The notes under the pieces were generated by a model. It was not told the DNA's origin and did not search any database. It saw only the letters and a program-made list of their open reading frames with translations. From Phaeospirillum sp. (GTDB lineage Bacteria > Pseudomonadota > Alphaproteobacteria > Rhodospirillales > Magnetospirillaceae), in contig JAVBXM010000040.1 in NCBI GenBank assembly GCA_030824585.1, positions 1 to 37,886 on the forward strand: 37,886 bases of DNA, read 5' to 3'. This document shows, piece by piece, positions 17,995-26,124 of the stretch; position 1 is the stretch's first letter, and the number at the start of each line of letters is the position of its first letter. The translations under genes and the position numbers were made by a program.

Positions 17995-18014
17995 GAGTAG
18001 TTTCCGAGCCTATT
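17995..18014 (+). promoter_or_regulatory. Shared promoter element, site 5 (YflT-like gene)
   Basis: GAGTAGTTTCCGAGCCTATT keeps the full left core; the right part is degenerate. GATAGT at 18033-18038 gives a -10 box at the standard 18-nt spacing. The gene starts at 18122. Confidence 0.82.
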
Positions 18015-18121
18015 TTCGCTGCATTGCGGCAAGATAGTGTCCTGTCAGAAAATCTGGCTTGGCTCGCGGCGCCAGTACTATGCCGTGTGTTGCGCGCATA
18101 TATGCTCGCAAGGAGAGCAAA

Positions 18122-18682
18122 TTGGACGCAACTGATTCTGTGATTGCGGTCTTTGCCAACCACCAGGGAGCCGAAGCGGGCGTAAAGCGTCTGGCCGCCG
18201 CCGGCTTCGAGATGAAAACCCTCAGCGTGGTCGGCAAGGGATTCCACATCGAGGACAAGGTCGTCGGGTTCTACAACACCGGCGACCGAGTCAAGTTCTG
18301 GGGCCTGCGCGGCGCCTTCTGGGGCGGGCTTTGGGGCCTATTTTTCGGTGGATTGTTCCTGACCGTTCCCATCGTCGGGCATGTGGTCGTGCTGGGATAT
18401 CTGGCGGCCACCCTATTCTCGGCCATGGAGACCGCCATTGCCGCCGGAGGCCTGAGTGCCCTGGCCGCCGGGCTTTACAGCATCGGCATCCCCAAGGACA
18501 GCGTGATCAGATACGAAAGCGACGTGAAGGCCGACGGCTTTCTGGTCATGGCGCACGGCTCGCCCGCCGACATGGCGCGGGCACGGGAAATCCTCAAGGA
18601 GGCCCAGCCCTCGCGCGTCGACCTGCATCCGGCAAAGCCGCCCGACCCAGCCCTGGATTTGCGAACGGCAGAATTACAATAA
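18122..18682 (+). CDS. General stress membrane protein, YflT/DUF1269-like
   Basis: The 186-residue protein begins with an alpha/beta segment, VIAVFANHQGAEAGVKRLAAAGFEMKTLSVVGKGFHIEDKVVGFYNTGDR, the hallmark of YflT-type general stress proteins. A glycine-rich membrane section of two helices follows (about 58-115; WGLRGAFWGGLWGLFFGG). The C-terminal part contains GLYSIGIPKDSVIRYES and FLVMAHG. Proteins with this layout are usually annotated as general stress or DUF1269 proteins; the molecular role is unknown. The start is TTG because AGGAG lies 6 nt upstream; an upstream in-frame ATG has no ribosome site. A shared promoter element with a GATAGT -10 box lies about 110 nt upstream. Confidence 0.85.
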   Translation: MDATDSVIAVFANHQGAEAGVKRLAAAGFEMKTLSVVGKGFHIEDKVVGFYNTGDRVKFWGLRGAFWGGLWGLFFGGLFLTVPIVGHVVVLGYLAATLFSAMETAIAAGGLSALAAGLYSIGIPKDSVIRYESDVKADGFLVMAHGSPADMARAREILKEAQPSRVDLHPAKPPDPALDLRTAELQ

Positions 18683-18824
18683 TATACGACGGTACAAACT
18701 AAAGAAATCATATCGTCAAAATAAAGGAATAGACGCCTGCTTTTACACACGTTGGAATGGAAATTTATGTTATAAAAAATTAACGCTTGTGCTTCCAGGC
18801 CTCCAGACAGCGAGACATCCCAGA

Positions 18825-21800
18825 ATGCCCAAACGTCAATTTCAGCCGCCCAAATCGGCAGTTCCGTCGCATGGCCAACCGGATTTCTCCGTTGTTGGAA
18901 TTGGCGCCTCGGCAGGGGGTCTTGAGGCTTGCGAGCAGTTTCTGAACGCCCAGCCGTCCGGCAACGGCATGGCCTTCATCCTGGTCCAGCATCTGGATCC
19001 GACCCATGAAAGCATGATGGCGGAATTGCTGGCCAGACACTCGACCATGCCCGTGGTTCAGGCCGTCGACGGGATGGCGATCGAGCCCGACCATGTCTAC
19101 ATCATCCCTCCGGGAACCTACCTTGCCGCGAACGACGGCGCCTTGTGCCTGTCGCCGCCCCAGGCCCGCCACGGCGCACGCCTGCCGTTCGATTTCCTGC
19201 TGTACTCGCTTGCCGATGAATACGGCCCCCGGGCGGCTTGCATCGTGCTGTCCGGCACGGGCCACGACGGAAGCCTCGGCCTGAAGGCCATCAAGGCCAG
19301 ATCCGGCCTGGTCATCGCCCAGGACCCGGACGAAGCCGCCTATGACGGCATGCCGCGCAGCGCCATCGCCACCGGCGCGGTGGATCATATCCTTCCCATC
19401 GAGCGCATTCCCGGCGCCCTGGCCGATTTCAGCCGCCACCTGGCGCTGATCCCCTCCAACGCCTCGGCCGAGGCGTCGGCCAAAGGGCGCGACTGGCTGC
19501 CGGAGGTCATCGGTCAATTGCGTGCCCGGACCGCTCACGACTTCACGCTCTACAAGCGCGGCACGCTGCTGCGCCAGATCGGCCGGCGCGCAGGAATGAC
19601 CTCCATGGATGACGCGGACATGGCGCGCTATCTCGAACGCCTGCGGACCGACCCGGATGAGGCCCAGCTCCTCGCCAAGGACCTGCTGATCAACGTCACC
19701 AACTTCTTTCGCGACCGGAAGGCGTTCGATTTCCTGTCGGAAAAGATCGTCCCCGACCTGTTTGCCCTCCGGCAGCCGGACAATACGTTGCGTGCCTGGG
19801 TTGCCGGATGCAGCACCGGGGAAGAGGCTTATTCCCTCGCCATGACCTTCCGCGAGCAGATGCCGGAGAACAACACCAGTTTCAAACTGCAGATATTCGC
19901 CTCGGATACCGACCCGGACGCGGTGGCCGTGGCACGGGAAGGGCTCTACCCGGAATCCATCGCGGCGGATGTCTCGGCCGAGCGGCTGAACCGCTTCTTC
20001 GTGAAGGAAGGCCGCAATTACCGCGTATCGCCCGATCTGCGCGGCACGGTGGTCTTTGCGGTGCAAGACATTCTGAGCGATCCGCCCTTCTCGCACCTGG
20101 ACATGATTTCGTGCCGCAACCTCCTGATCTATCTCCAGCCCGAGGCGCAGGCCAATGTGATTTCCATGTTCCATTTCGCCCTGCGCGACGGGGGAATTCT
20201 CTTTCTGGGAAGCTCGGAAACCGTTGGCCAGGACGACACCCGGTTCAAACTGGTGTCCAAGCCGGAGCGACTGTTTCGCCATGTCGGCCGTCACCGTCCG
20301 GGAGACCCCGGCCTGACCCTGATCGGCAATACCGGTGCGCGCACGCCGGTGCGGCCCCTTCCCCATCCCACGCCATCGCGCCAGGCCGTTCTGGCCGATC
20401 TGTGCCGGCGGATGGTGCTGCAGACCTTCGCGCCGGCGGCGATCCTGATCAACCGGAACTACGAATGCCTCTATCTGCTGGGGTCGACCGACCGCTATCT
20501 GTGCGTCACACCGGGCTATCCCACCCACGACCTGCTGACCTTGGCCCGCCCCGAACTGCGGACCAAGCTGCGAGCGGCCATCCTCCAGGCCTGCCAGAAA
20601 AATGCCCGGGCGATCACCACCGGAGGCCTTGTGGGCCACGGCACGCATGAGCATGCCTTCGACATCGACGTACAGCCGATCATGAACGATCAGGAGGAAT
20701 TGCTCCTGATCTGTTTCGTCGACGCCCCCGAACCACGCAAGGGCCAGGGGACGAATGCCCCCGTCGCACCACAGGAGCTCTCCCGGGTCATCGAGTTGGA
20801 GATGGAACTGGAAGCAACACGCTCGGAACTGCTGGGGGTCATCCGCAATCTTGAAATTGCCAGTGCGGAGCAGAAGGCGATCAACGAGGAAGCCCTTTCC
20901 TTCAATGAAGAATATCAGTCAACAAATGAAGAAATACTTACATCAAAAGAAGAACTTCAGTCACTAAATGAGGAACTGACTGCACTCAACAGTCAACTAC
21001 AGGAAACTCTTGAGCAGCAGCGAACCACATCCAACGACCTTGAAAACGTTCTATACAGTACAGATATTGCCACCATTTTCCTTGATCTTGACTTCAATAT
21101 TAGATTTTTCACCCCAAGAACGAAGCAAATATTTCGCATCATTCATGCGGATATTGGGCGCCCACTCGCCGATCTCAGTTCCCTGGCCGACGACACCACG
21201 CTTTTAGAAGACGCGCAGACGGTGGCGCGCGCCCTGACGCCGCTGGAGCACGAGGTCGAGGCACGGAGCGGTTCATGGTATCTGCGCCGGATATTGCCCT
21301 ATCGCACCCAGGAAAGCGGGGTCGAGGGCGTGGTGATCACCTTCGCCGACATCACCGAGCGGCGGCGGGCGGCGGATGCGCTGGAAGTCGCCAGACGCCA
21401 GGCGCAATTGGCCAACATTGCCAAATCCCAGTTCCTGGCCGCCGCCAGCCACGACCTGCGCCAGCCGCTGCAGACCCTTACCCTGCTTCAGGGGCTGCTG
21501 GCGGTGACCGTCGAGGGGAAAAAAGCCCAGGACCTCGTCGCCCGCTTCGACGAGACCCTGGGCGCCATGTCGGGCATGCTCAATACCCTGCTCGACATCA
21601 ATCAGCTTGAAGTGGGCAGCGTCCGCCCAGAACCGGTCGATTTCAAGATCGGCAAGATTTTGACCGCTCTTGAATCCGAGTTCAGCTACCACGCGCAGTC
21701 GCAGGCCCTGACCCTGCACGTGGTTCAGTGCGACACCACCATCAACAGCGACCCACGCCTGCTCGAGCAGATGATTCGCAACCTGCTGTCCAATGCCTTG

Positions 21801-23225
21801 AAATACACCAATCGCGGCAAGGTCCTGCTGGGATGCCGCCATCGTGGGGAAACACTGAGCATCGAGATCTGGGACAGCGGGATCGGCATCGCCGCCGACG
21901 AGATCAAGGCCATTTTCGATGAGCACCACCAGATCAACAACCCGGCCCGCGAACGAAGCCGCGGCCTCGGCCTCGGCCTTTCCATCGTGCAACGCCTGGG
22001 GGAACTGCTGGGTCACCGCATCCGCGTAAGCTCGCAGCCGGGCAAGGGCTCGGTCTTCGCCATCGAAGTGGCCCTTCCGCCGCAAACGGCCCTCCCCAAG
22101 GCCCCGACGCCGCAACCCGACATCCATTTCGGACCTGCCGACAATACCCACCGAACCGGCCAGATCCTGATCGTCGAGGACGATCCGGAAGTGCGCGACC
22201 TTCTCCGGCTGTTTCTTCAGGGCGAGGGACACCAGACCGCCTCGGCCCCGGACGGCATCGCCGCCATGGAAATGGTCACCAAGGGCACTGTCCGCCCCGA
22301 CCTCATCCTGTCGGACTACAACCTGCCCAACGGCATGGACGGGGTGCGGGTCGCGCTCAGTCTCAGGACGTTCCTCAACCGCCAGGTTCCAGCCGTCGTT
22401 CTGACCGGCGACATATCAACCGATTCGTCACGGGCCATTTCCTCGGCGAAATGCCTCAAGGTCAACAAGCCGGTCAAGTTGCACGACCTGAGGAATGTGG
22501 TCCAAAGCCTTCTCCCGCCCGCCGCGACAGCCGCCGTACAGGCTCCGCCCCCGTCGCCCGCGGAACGGCCGACCCGCTCCCCCGAGCAATCGCCCACCGC
22601 CTTCATCGTCGATGATGACGATCATATCCGCGGCGCCATTCGCTCGGTGCTGGAAGCCGAAGGCCTGGACGTCGAGGATTTCGCCAATTGCGAGGCCTTC
22701 CTTGCCGCCTACCGGCCGGGCCACGAGGCCTGCCTACTGGTCGACGCCTATCTGCCGGGAATGAGCGGCCTTGATCTGTTGCAACGCCTGAGGGATACCG
22801 GCGTCTGCCTGCCGGCCATCATGATCACCGGTCACGGCGACGTGCCCATGGCCGTCAAGGCCATGCAGGCGGGGGCCCTGGACTTCATCGAGAAGCCGGT
22901 GGGCCGCGTCAAGCTGCTGGCCTGCGTCAATCAGGCCATCGAGCTGTCCAAGGATGCCGCCAAACTGTCGACCTGGCGGGAATCCGCCACAAGCCACCTT
23001 GCCAGCCTGACCCCGAGGCAACGCCAGATCATGGAACTGGTTCTGGCCGGGCATCCCAGCAAGAACATCGCGGCGGATCTCGGCATCAGCCAACGCACGG
23101 TAGAGAACCATCGCGCCTCGATCATGAAGAAGACCCGCTCGAAGTCTCTTCCCGCCCTGGCCCGGCTGGCGGTCGCCGCCGATTGGGGCAACCCGCAGCA
23201 GGGTCTGGCGCCCCCGGCAGCCTGA
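18825..23225 (+). CDS. CheB-CheR-PAS hybrid histidine kinase with two receivers and LuxR/FixJ output
   Basis: This 1466-residue fusion puts a whole signalling pathway in one chain. A CheB-type methylesterase comes first (about 20-200; Ser in GASAGG, His in VQHLDP, Asp in GTGHDG). A CheR-type methyltransferase follows (about 225-490; NVTNFFRD, SAM site GCSTGEEAYS), then a coiled coil (about 665-730), a PAS domain, and a histidine kinase with His in SHDLRQPLQ (about 875), NLLSNALKYT, DSGIGI and GLGLGLSI. Receiver 1 has LSDYNLP (Asp about 1164). Receiver 2 is FixJ-like, VDAYLPGMSG (Asp about 1307). The LuxR helix-turn-helix is at about 1394-1455 (LTPRQRQIMELVLAG). No membrane segment is seen, so sensing is cytoplasmic. 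A GTG at 18789 is an alternative start. All catalytic motifs look intact. Confidence 0.93.
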   Translation: MPKRQFQPPKSAVPSHGQPDFSVVGIGASAGGLEACEQFLNAQPSGNGMAFILVQHLDPTHESMMAELLARHSTMPVVQAVDGMAIEPDHVYIIPPGTYLAANDGALCLSPPQARHGARLPFDFLLYSLADEYGPRAACIVLSGTGHDGSLGLKAIKARSGLVIAQDPDEAAYDGMPRSAIATGAVDHILPIERIPGALADFSRHLALIPSNASAEASAKGRDWLPEVIGQLRARTAHDFTLYKRGTLLRQIGRRAGMTSMDDADMARYLERLRTDPDEAQLLAKDLLINVTNFFRDRKAFDFLSEKIVPDLFALRQPDNTLRAWVAGCSTGEEAYSLAMTFREQMPENNTSFKLQIFASDTDPDAVAVAREGLYPESIAADVSAERLNRFFVKEGRNYRVSPDLRGTVVFAVQDILSDPPFSHLDMISCRNLLIYLQPEAQANVISMFHFALRDGGILFLGSSETVGQDDTRFKLVSKPERLFRHVGRHRPGDPGLTLIGNTGARTPVRPLPHPTPSRQAVLADLCRRMVLQTFAPAAILINRNYECLYLLGSTDRYLCVTPGYPTHDLLTLARPELRTKLRAAILQACQKNARAITTGGLVGHGTHEHAFDIDVQPIMNDQEELLLICFVDAPEPRKGQGTNAPVAPQELSRVIELEMELEATRSELLGVIRNLEIASAEQKAINEEALSFNEEYQSTNEEILTSKEELQSLNEELTALNSQLQETLEQQRTTSNDLENVLYSTDIATIFLDLDFNIRFFTPRTKQIFRIIHADIGRPLADLSSLADDTTLLEDAQTVARALTPLEHEVEARSGSWYLRRILPYRTQESGVEGVVITFADITERRRAADALEVARRQAQLANIAKSQFLAAASHDLRQPLQTLTLLQGLLAVTVEGKKAQDLVARFDETLGAMSGMLNTLLDINQLEVGSVRPEPVDFKIGKILTALESEFSYHAQSQALTLHVVQCDTTINSDPRLLEQMIRNLLSNALKYTNRGKVLLGCRHRGETLSIEIWDSGIGIAADEIKAIFDEHHQINNPARERSRGLGLGLSIVQRLGELLGHRIRVSSQPGKGSVFAIEVALPPQTALPKAPTPQPDIHFGPADNTHRTGQILIVEDDPEVRDLLRLFLQGEGHQTASAPDGIAAMEMVTKGTVRPDLILSDYNLPNGMDGVRVALSLRTFLNRQVPAVVLTGDISTDSSRAISSAKCLKVNKPVKLHDLRNVVQSLLPPAATAAVQAPPPSPAERPTRSPEQSPTAFIVDDDDHIRGAIRSVLEAEGLDVEDFANCEAFLAAYRPGHEACLLVDAYLPGMSGLDLLQRLRDTGVCLPAIMITGHGDVPMAVKAMQAGALDFIEKPVGRVKLLACVNQAIELSKDAAKLSTWRESATSHLASLTPRQRQIMELVLAGHPSKNIAADLGISQRTVENHRASIMKKTRSKSLPALARLAVAADWGNPQQGLAPPAA

Positions 23226-23243
23226 GTAATTTCCGGTTCTGCC
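23224..23243 (+). promoter_or_regulatory. Shared promoter element, site 6 (DUF3309 gene)
   Basis: GAGTAATTTCCGGTTCTGCC overlaps the TGA of the hybrid kinase by two bases. TATACT lies at 23262-23267 after an 18-nt spacer, identical to the spacing at site 1. It gives the DUF3309 gene a promoter independent of the kinase. Confidence 0.87.
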
Positions 23244-23344
23244 GGGAAAATCCCCCCTCTCTATACTTTGCCCTATTCCTGGACGGATGGCCCTGGCCAT
23301 TCCGCCGGCAAGGCTGAACGCATCCTTTTCAAGGAAGTCACGCC

Positions 23345-23503
23345 ATGAGCCTCGGCAACATTCTCCTGATCGTCCTGGTGCTTTTCCTGATCGGGGCGCT
23401 GCCCAGTTGGCCTCACAGCGCCGGCTGGGGCTACTACCCCAGCGGCGGAGTCGGCCTTCTCCTCCTCATCGTCGTCATCCTGCTCCTCACCGGGCGGCTA
23501 TAG
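23345..23503 (+). CDS. DUF3309 family small membrane protein
   Basis: This 52-residue protein has two hydrophobic helices flanking a polar turn: MSLGNILLIVLVLFLIGALP, then SWPHSAGWGYYPSGG, then a second helix ending in LLTGRL. The WPHSxxWGYxPSGG turn is diagnostic for DUF3309. The function is unknown. AAGGAAG precedes the ATG, and a shared promoter element with a TATACT box lies at 23224-23267. It directly follows the hybrid kinase, as small stress proteins often do beside such regulators. The protein at 28-201 is a divergent relative. Confidence 0.92.
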   Translation: MSLGNILLIVLVLFLIGALPSWPHSAGWGYYPSGGVGLLLLIVVILLLTGRL

Positions 23504-23558
23504 ATGGGTTTGGCGGCCAAGCCACAGCACGGAAACAGTCAATAAGCGCCGGCACCAT

Positions 23559-23578
23559 GGGTACTTTCCGACCCTGCC
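23559..23578 (+). promoter_or_regulatory. Shared promoter element, site 7 (OmpA operon)
   Basis: GGGTACTTTCCGACCCTGCC is nearly identical to site 1. An AT-rich stretch follows, with TAAATT at 23594 (15-nt spacer) and further TTATTA options. It faces the OmpA, glycine-zipper and OmpA gene series starting at 23755. Confidence 0.85.
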
Positions 23579-23618
23579 ATTATACAGCACAGATAAATTA
23601 TTATTATAAGGAGGGAAT

Positions 23619-23684
23619 ATGTTCTTTGATAGTTACAAACATTATTACTTAGAGCCTCTCGCGCTTCATATGGATCATTTTTGA
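23619..23684 (+). CDS. Possible 21-residue leader peptide
   Basis: A short frame begins with ATG after a near-ideal AAGGAGGG ribosome site 3 nt away and encodes an aromatic- and His-rich peptide (MFFDSYKHYYLEPLALHMDHF). It lies in the leader of the OmpA operon, between the shared promoter element and the first large gene. It could be a leader peptide or only a fortuitous frame. The ribosome-site spacing is short, and no family is recognised. Confidence 0.35.
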   Translation: MFFDSYKHYYLEPLALHMDHF

Positions 23685-23754
23685 AGACGACGTCAGAATG
23701 ATGCAATTACCGCAAGATGTTCTCATTCTAGAAAATCTCCCAAGGAGAACATCA

Positions 23755-24651
23755 ATGAAATCATACATGAAGCTCGCGGCGCCCCTGCTGCTTTGCGGCC
23801 TTGCGGCCTGCAACGGCACACCGGCCAACGGCCTGCTTCCGGGCAGCGTGTACCAGTTGGAGCAGTTGACCAAGGCGACGCCCAAGGGCTCCGCCTTCAC
23901 CCGCGCGCTGACCGAAAACTACCGGGTCATGGCCCAGGAGGAGAAGGACGAGTACGACTGGAACGCCCAGCAGATTTTCGCCAAGAAGGGACTGGCCGCC
24001 GCCGACGGCAATGCCATGCCGCCCGAAACGCTTGAATACTGGGATGTCTCGGACCCCGTCGCCGCCAATGACCTGCGCATGGGCCGCGCCCGCCTGATCA
24101 ACATGCTGAACAGCGACGCCCCGAACCGCGCTCCCCAATGGGCGGCCGACGCGCTCAGCAAATTCGATTGCTGGCTGCACGAGCAATATGAAGGCTGGCA
24201 ATTCGACGAGATCGCCGCCTGCCGCGGCGCCTTCATCATCGCCATGGACCAGATCGCCGCCCCCCCCAAGGTTGCCGCGGCGCCAGCCCCGGCGGCCATC
24301 GCGCCGGCGGCCGATCCGGCCATCTATCTGGTGTTCTTCGATTTCGACAAATCCGACCTGTCGCAGGAGGCCGTCCGGATCATCGCCAACGCCGCCAAGG
24401 CGATCACCGCGGGACGCAAGACCAACATCAAGGTCGATGGCTATACCGATACCAGCGGGTCCACCGCCTACAACCTGAAGCTGTCGATCCGCCGCAGCCA
24501 AGCCGTCCAGGGCGAACTGGTCCGCAACGGAATTCCGGCGGCGTCGATCCGCATCGAGGGACTTGGCGAAGGCGGCCTGCTGACGCAAACCCCCGATGGC
24601 GTACGGGAGCCGCAAAACCGCCGCGCCACCATCGATCTCATGGGGCGATAG
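23755..24651 (+). CDS. OmpA-family lipoprotein with a long N-terminal region
   Basis: The 298-residue protein has a lipoprotein signal peptide with lipobox LAAC (Cys about residue 19), a roughly 150-residue unknown N-terminal part, an alanine/proline-rich linker (about 162-182) and a C-terminal OmpA peptidoglycan-binding domain (about 185-298). The domain shows YLVFFDFDKSDLSQEA, VDGYTDTSGS, NLKLSIRRSQAV and the final NRRATIDL. It would anchor the outer membrane to peptidoglycan. The N-terminal half (EEKDEYDWNAQQIFAKKGLAA, then FDCWLHEQYEGWQ) resembles the region found ahead of OmpA domains in other alphaproteobacterial lipoproteins. AGGAG precedes the ATG. It is first in a series with the next two genes. 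Confidence 0.9.
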   Translation: MKSYMKLAAPLLLCGLAACNGTPANGLLPGSVYQLEQLTKATPKGSAFTRALTENYRVMAQEEKDEYDWNAQQIFAKKGLAAADGNAMPPETLEYWDVSDPVAANDLRMGRARLINMLNSDAPNRAPQWAADALSKFDCWLHEQYEGWQFDEIAACRGAFIIAMDQIAAPPKVAAAPAPAAIAPAADPAIYLVFFDFDKSDLSQEAVRIIANAAKAITAGRKTNIKVDGYTDTSGSTAYNLKLSIRRSQAVQGELVRNGIPAASIRIEGLGEGGLLTQTPDGVREPQNRRATIDLMGR

Positions 24652-24683
24652 GCGGGCCGGCCCCTTTTAAAGGAACAACCATC

Positions 24684-24926
24684 ATGAACCGGATCGTTCT
24701 CGCACTCACTCTCGCGGTCTCCGCCTCGGCCCTGGCGGCCTGCGGCTCATCCACCGGCGATCGCGCCATCAGCGGCGGCAGCATCGGTGCCGGCGTCGGC
24801 GCGCTTGGCGGCTTTCTCGTCGGAGCCCCGCTGGAAGGCGCCCTGATCGGCGGCGCCGTCGGCGCCGGTGCCGGCGCGCTGACCAACGAAAAGAACATCA
24901 ATCTCGGCAAGCCGATCTGGCGCTAA
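24684..24926 (+). CDS. Glycine-zipper lipoprotein
   Basis: The 80-residue protein has a signal peptide ending in the lipobox LAAC (Cys about residue 20). A glycine-zipper segment follows, GGSIGAGVGALGGFLVGAPLEGALIGGAVGAGAGALT, typical of YMGG/OsmB-like outer-membrane lipoproteins. Such zippers pack helices tightly in membranes. It sits 32 nt after the OmpA gene, with AAAGGAAC as ribosome site, and 43 nt before a second OmpA gene, consistent with one operon that remodels the outer membrane. Confidence 0.87.
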   Translation: MNRIVLALTLAVSASALAACGSSTGDRAISGGSIGAGVGALGGFLVGAPLEGALIGGAVGAGAGALTNEKNINLGKPIWR

Positions 24927-24969
24927 GCCACGCCCGCCCGGCAGGGCGCTTGCCCATCAGGAGGCCACC

Positions 24970-25464
24970 ATGTTTCAACCCGCAAAAATCTCCCGCATCG
25001 CTGTCGCCACCCTCGCCCTCGCCCTGGTCGCCGGATGCGCGGCACCGCCGCCCCAGCAGACGGCCAAGGCGTCGACCTCGGCCGAGGAACCCGAACTGGC
25101 CGGCGCCTGGTACCAGGTCTATTTCGACAGCAACAAGGTCGACATCAACGAACGCGGCCAGATGATCGTCAAGAACGTGGCCTATGTGGTGGCCAACACC
25201 AACGGGGCGCGGGTGACGGTGATCGGCAAGACCGACCGCAGCGGCGACGCGACCACCAACATGGCCCTGTCGCAGAAGCGGGCCGATCAGGTCCGCGACG
25301 CGCTCATCGCCGCCGGGGTGCCGTCGTCACGCATCGACACCAGTTGGACGGGAGAGGCCAAGCAGGAAATCGCGACCGCCGACAACACCGCCGAGAAGCG
25401 CAACCGGGTCGTCGACATCACCGTGGTCAAGCCACAGGGAACCGCCTACCGCCAGGGCAACTGA
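24970..25464 (+). CDS. Short OmpA-family lipoprotein
   Basis: The 164-residue protein has a lipoprotein signal with lipobox VAGC (Cys about residue 21). A single OmpA domain (about 45-155) shows YQVYFDSNKVDINERGQ, VTVIGKTDRSGD, NMALSQKRADQVRDALIAAGV and EKRNRVVDITVV. It probably binds peptidoglycan from the outer membrane. Compared with the OmpA protein at 23755 it lacks the long N-terminal domain. GAGG precedes the ATG. A strong hairpin at 25498-25529 closes the operon. Confidence 0.9.
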   Translation: MFQPAKISRIAVATLALALVAGCAAPPPQQTAKASTSAEEPELAGAWYQVYFDSNKVDINERGQMIVKNVAYVVANTNGARVTVIGKTDRSGDATTNMALSQKRADQVRDALIAAGVPSSRIDTSWTGEAKQEIATADNTAEKRNRVVDITVVKPQGTAYRQGN

Positions 25465-25497
25465 GAAATCGGTTGCCGCGGTAACAGGTCCCCCGGG

Positions 25498-25529
25498 CCC
25501 CCCTTCGCGTCCCAATGCGCGAAGGGGGG
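25498..25529 (+). terminator. GC-rich hairpin closing the OmpA operon
   Basis: A perfect 12-bp stem (25498-25509 with 25518-25529) has an 8-nt loop and lies 33 nt after the second OmpA stop. No T-run follows, so it may act as a Rho-assisted terminator or 3' stabiliser. Confidence 0.6.
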
Positions 25530-25580
25530 TGCTCGCCCCACCGGGCTAAAGACCAAGCGTCACATGGAAGGCCTCGTCCA

Positions 25581-26066
25581 ATGACCACCCATTCATTCGG
25601 TTTCCGGCATTTGAACTCTCTGTTGGCCCTCACCCTGACCGCCGTGGTGGCGGCCTCGTGCACGCCCCCCTACTCGGCGCCCGAGCAGATCCAGTCAAGC
25701 AGCCCGAAGGTCAGCTACAAGTACCACAACGACCAGGAACTGGCGCAGGCCAACCAGAACGCCGGCGCATTCTGCAGCCAGTATCAGTCGGTCCCGCGGA
25801 CGTTGAACCTGACCAGTGAAATGGACGGCAGCAAGGCCGTCGCCTACGAATGCGTCAAGGCCGTCCCGCAATACGTTCCGGCGGCGACCGTCCAGGCCCC
25901 CTACTACAATTCCAGCTACACGTACCGGTCGGATCAGGAATTGGCCGACGCCATGCGCAACGCCCAGACCTATTGCATGAACAACGGGGCGCAGCAGGTC
26001 AATTCCAACATTACCTCCAACATGGACGGCAGCAGAACGGTCACGTTCCAGTGCAGTCCCCGGTGA
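25581..26066 (+). CDS. Lipoprotein with two tandem copies of a short Cys-containing domain
   Basis: The 161-residue protein has a lipoprotein signal peptide (lipobox VAASC, Cys about residue 26). It then carries two copies of a roughly 48-residue unit spaced 67 residues apart. Both contain YxYxxDQELAxAxxNAxxxC, then a DGS(K/R)xVxxxC end. Each unit has two Cys, which suggests one disulphide per unit in the periplasm. I do not recognise a named family. GGAAGG lies 9 nt before the ATG. It follows the OmpA operon after a hairpin, and no shared promoter element is seen in front, so read-through or an unrecognised promoter is needed. A terminator lies just downstream. Confidence 0.85.
   Translation: MTTHSFGFRHLNSLLALTLTAVVAASCTPPYSAPEQIQSSSPKVSYKYHNDQELAQANQNAGAFCSQYQSVPRTLNLTSEMDGSKAVAYECVKAVPQYVPAATVQAPYYNSSYTYRSDQELADAMRNAQTYCMNNGAQQVNSNITSNMDGSRTVTFQCSPR
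25716..26063 (+). repeat. Internal duplication in the lipoprotein gene
   Basis: Unit 1 spans about 25716-25859 and unit 2 about 25917-26063, a 201-nt period. The units are clearly related in protein (DQELA, MDGS, paired Cys) but diverged in DNA, so the duplication is not recent. Confidence 0.85.
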
Positions 26067-26124
26067 TTGCCGCCTGGGCTGGTCTCCCAGAGCCCCCCTC
26101 CTAAGAGACCCCCGCGGCAATAAA

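Larger units (their letters stand above)
17703..18121. other. Divergent regulatory region between ndvB and the YflT-like gene
   Basis: This roughly 420-nt divergent region contains two copies of the shared promoter element, facing outward with 63 nt between them (17912-17931 toward ndvB, 17995-18014 toward the YflT-like gene). No further gene is supported. The long ndvB leader, from about 17885 to 17702, may hold leader regulation, but no riboswitch fold is recognised. Confidence 0.75.
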
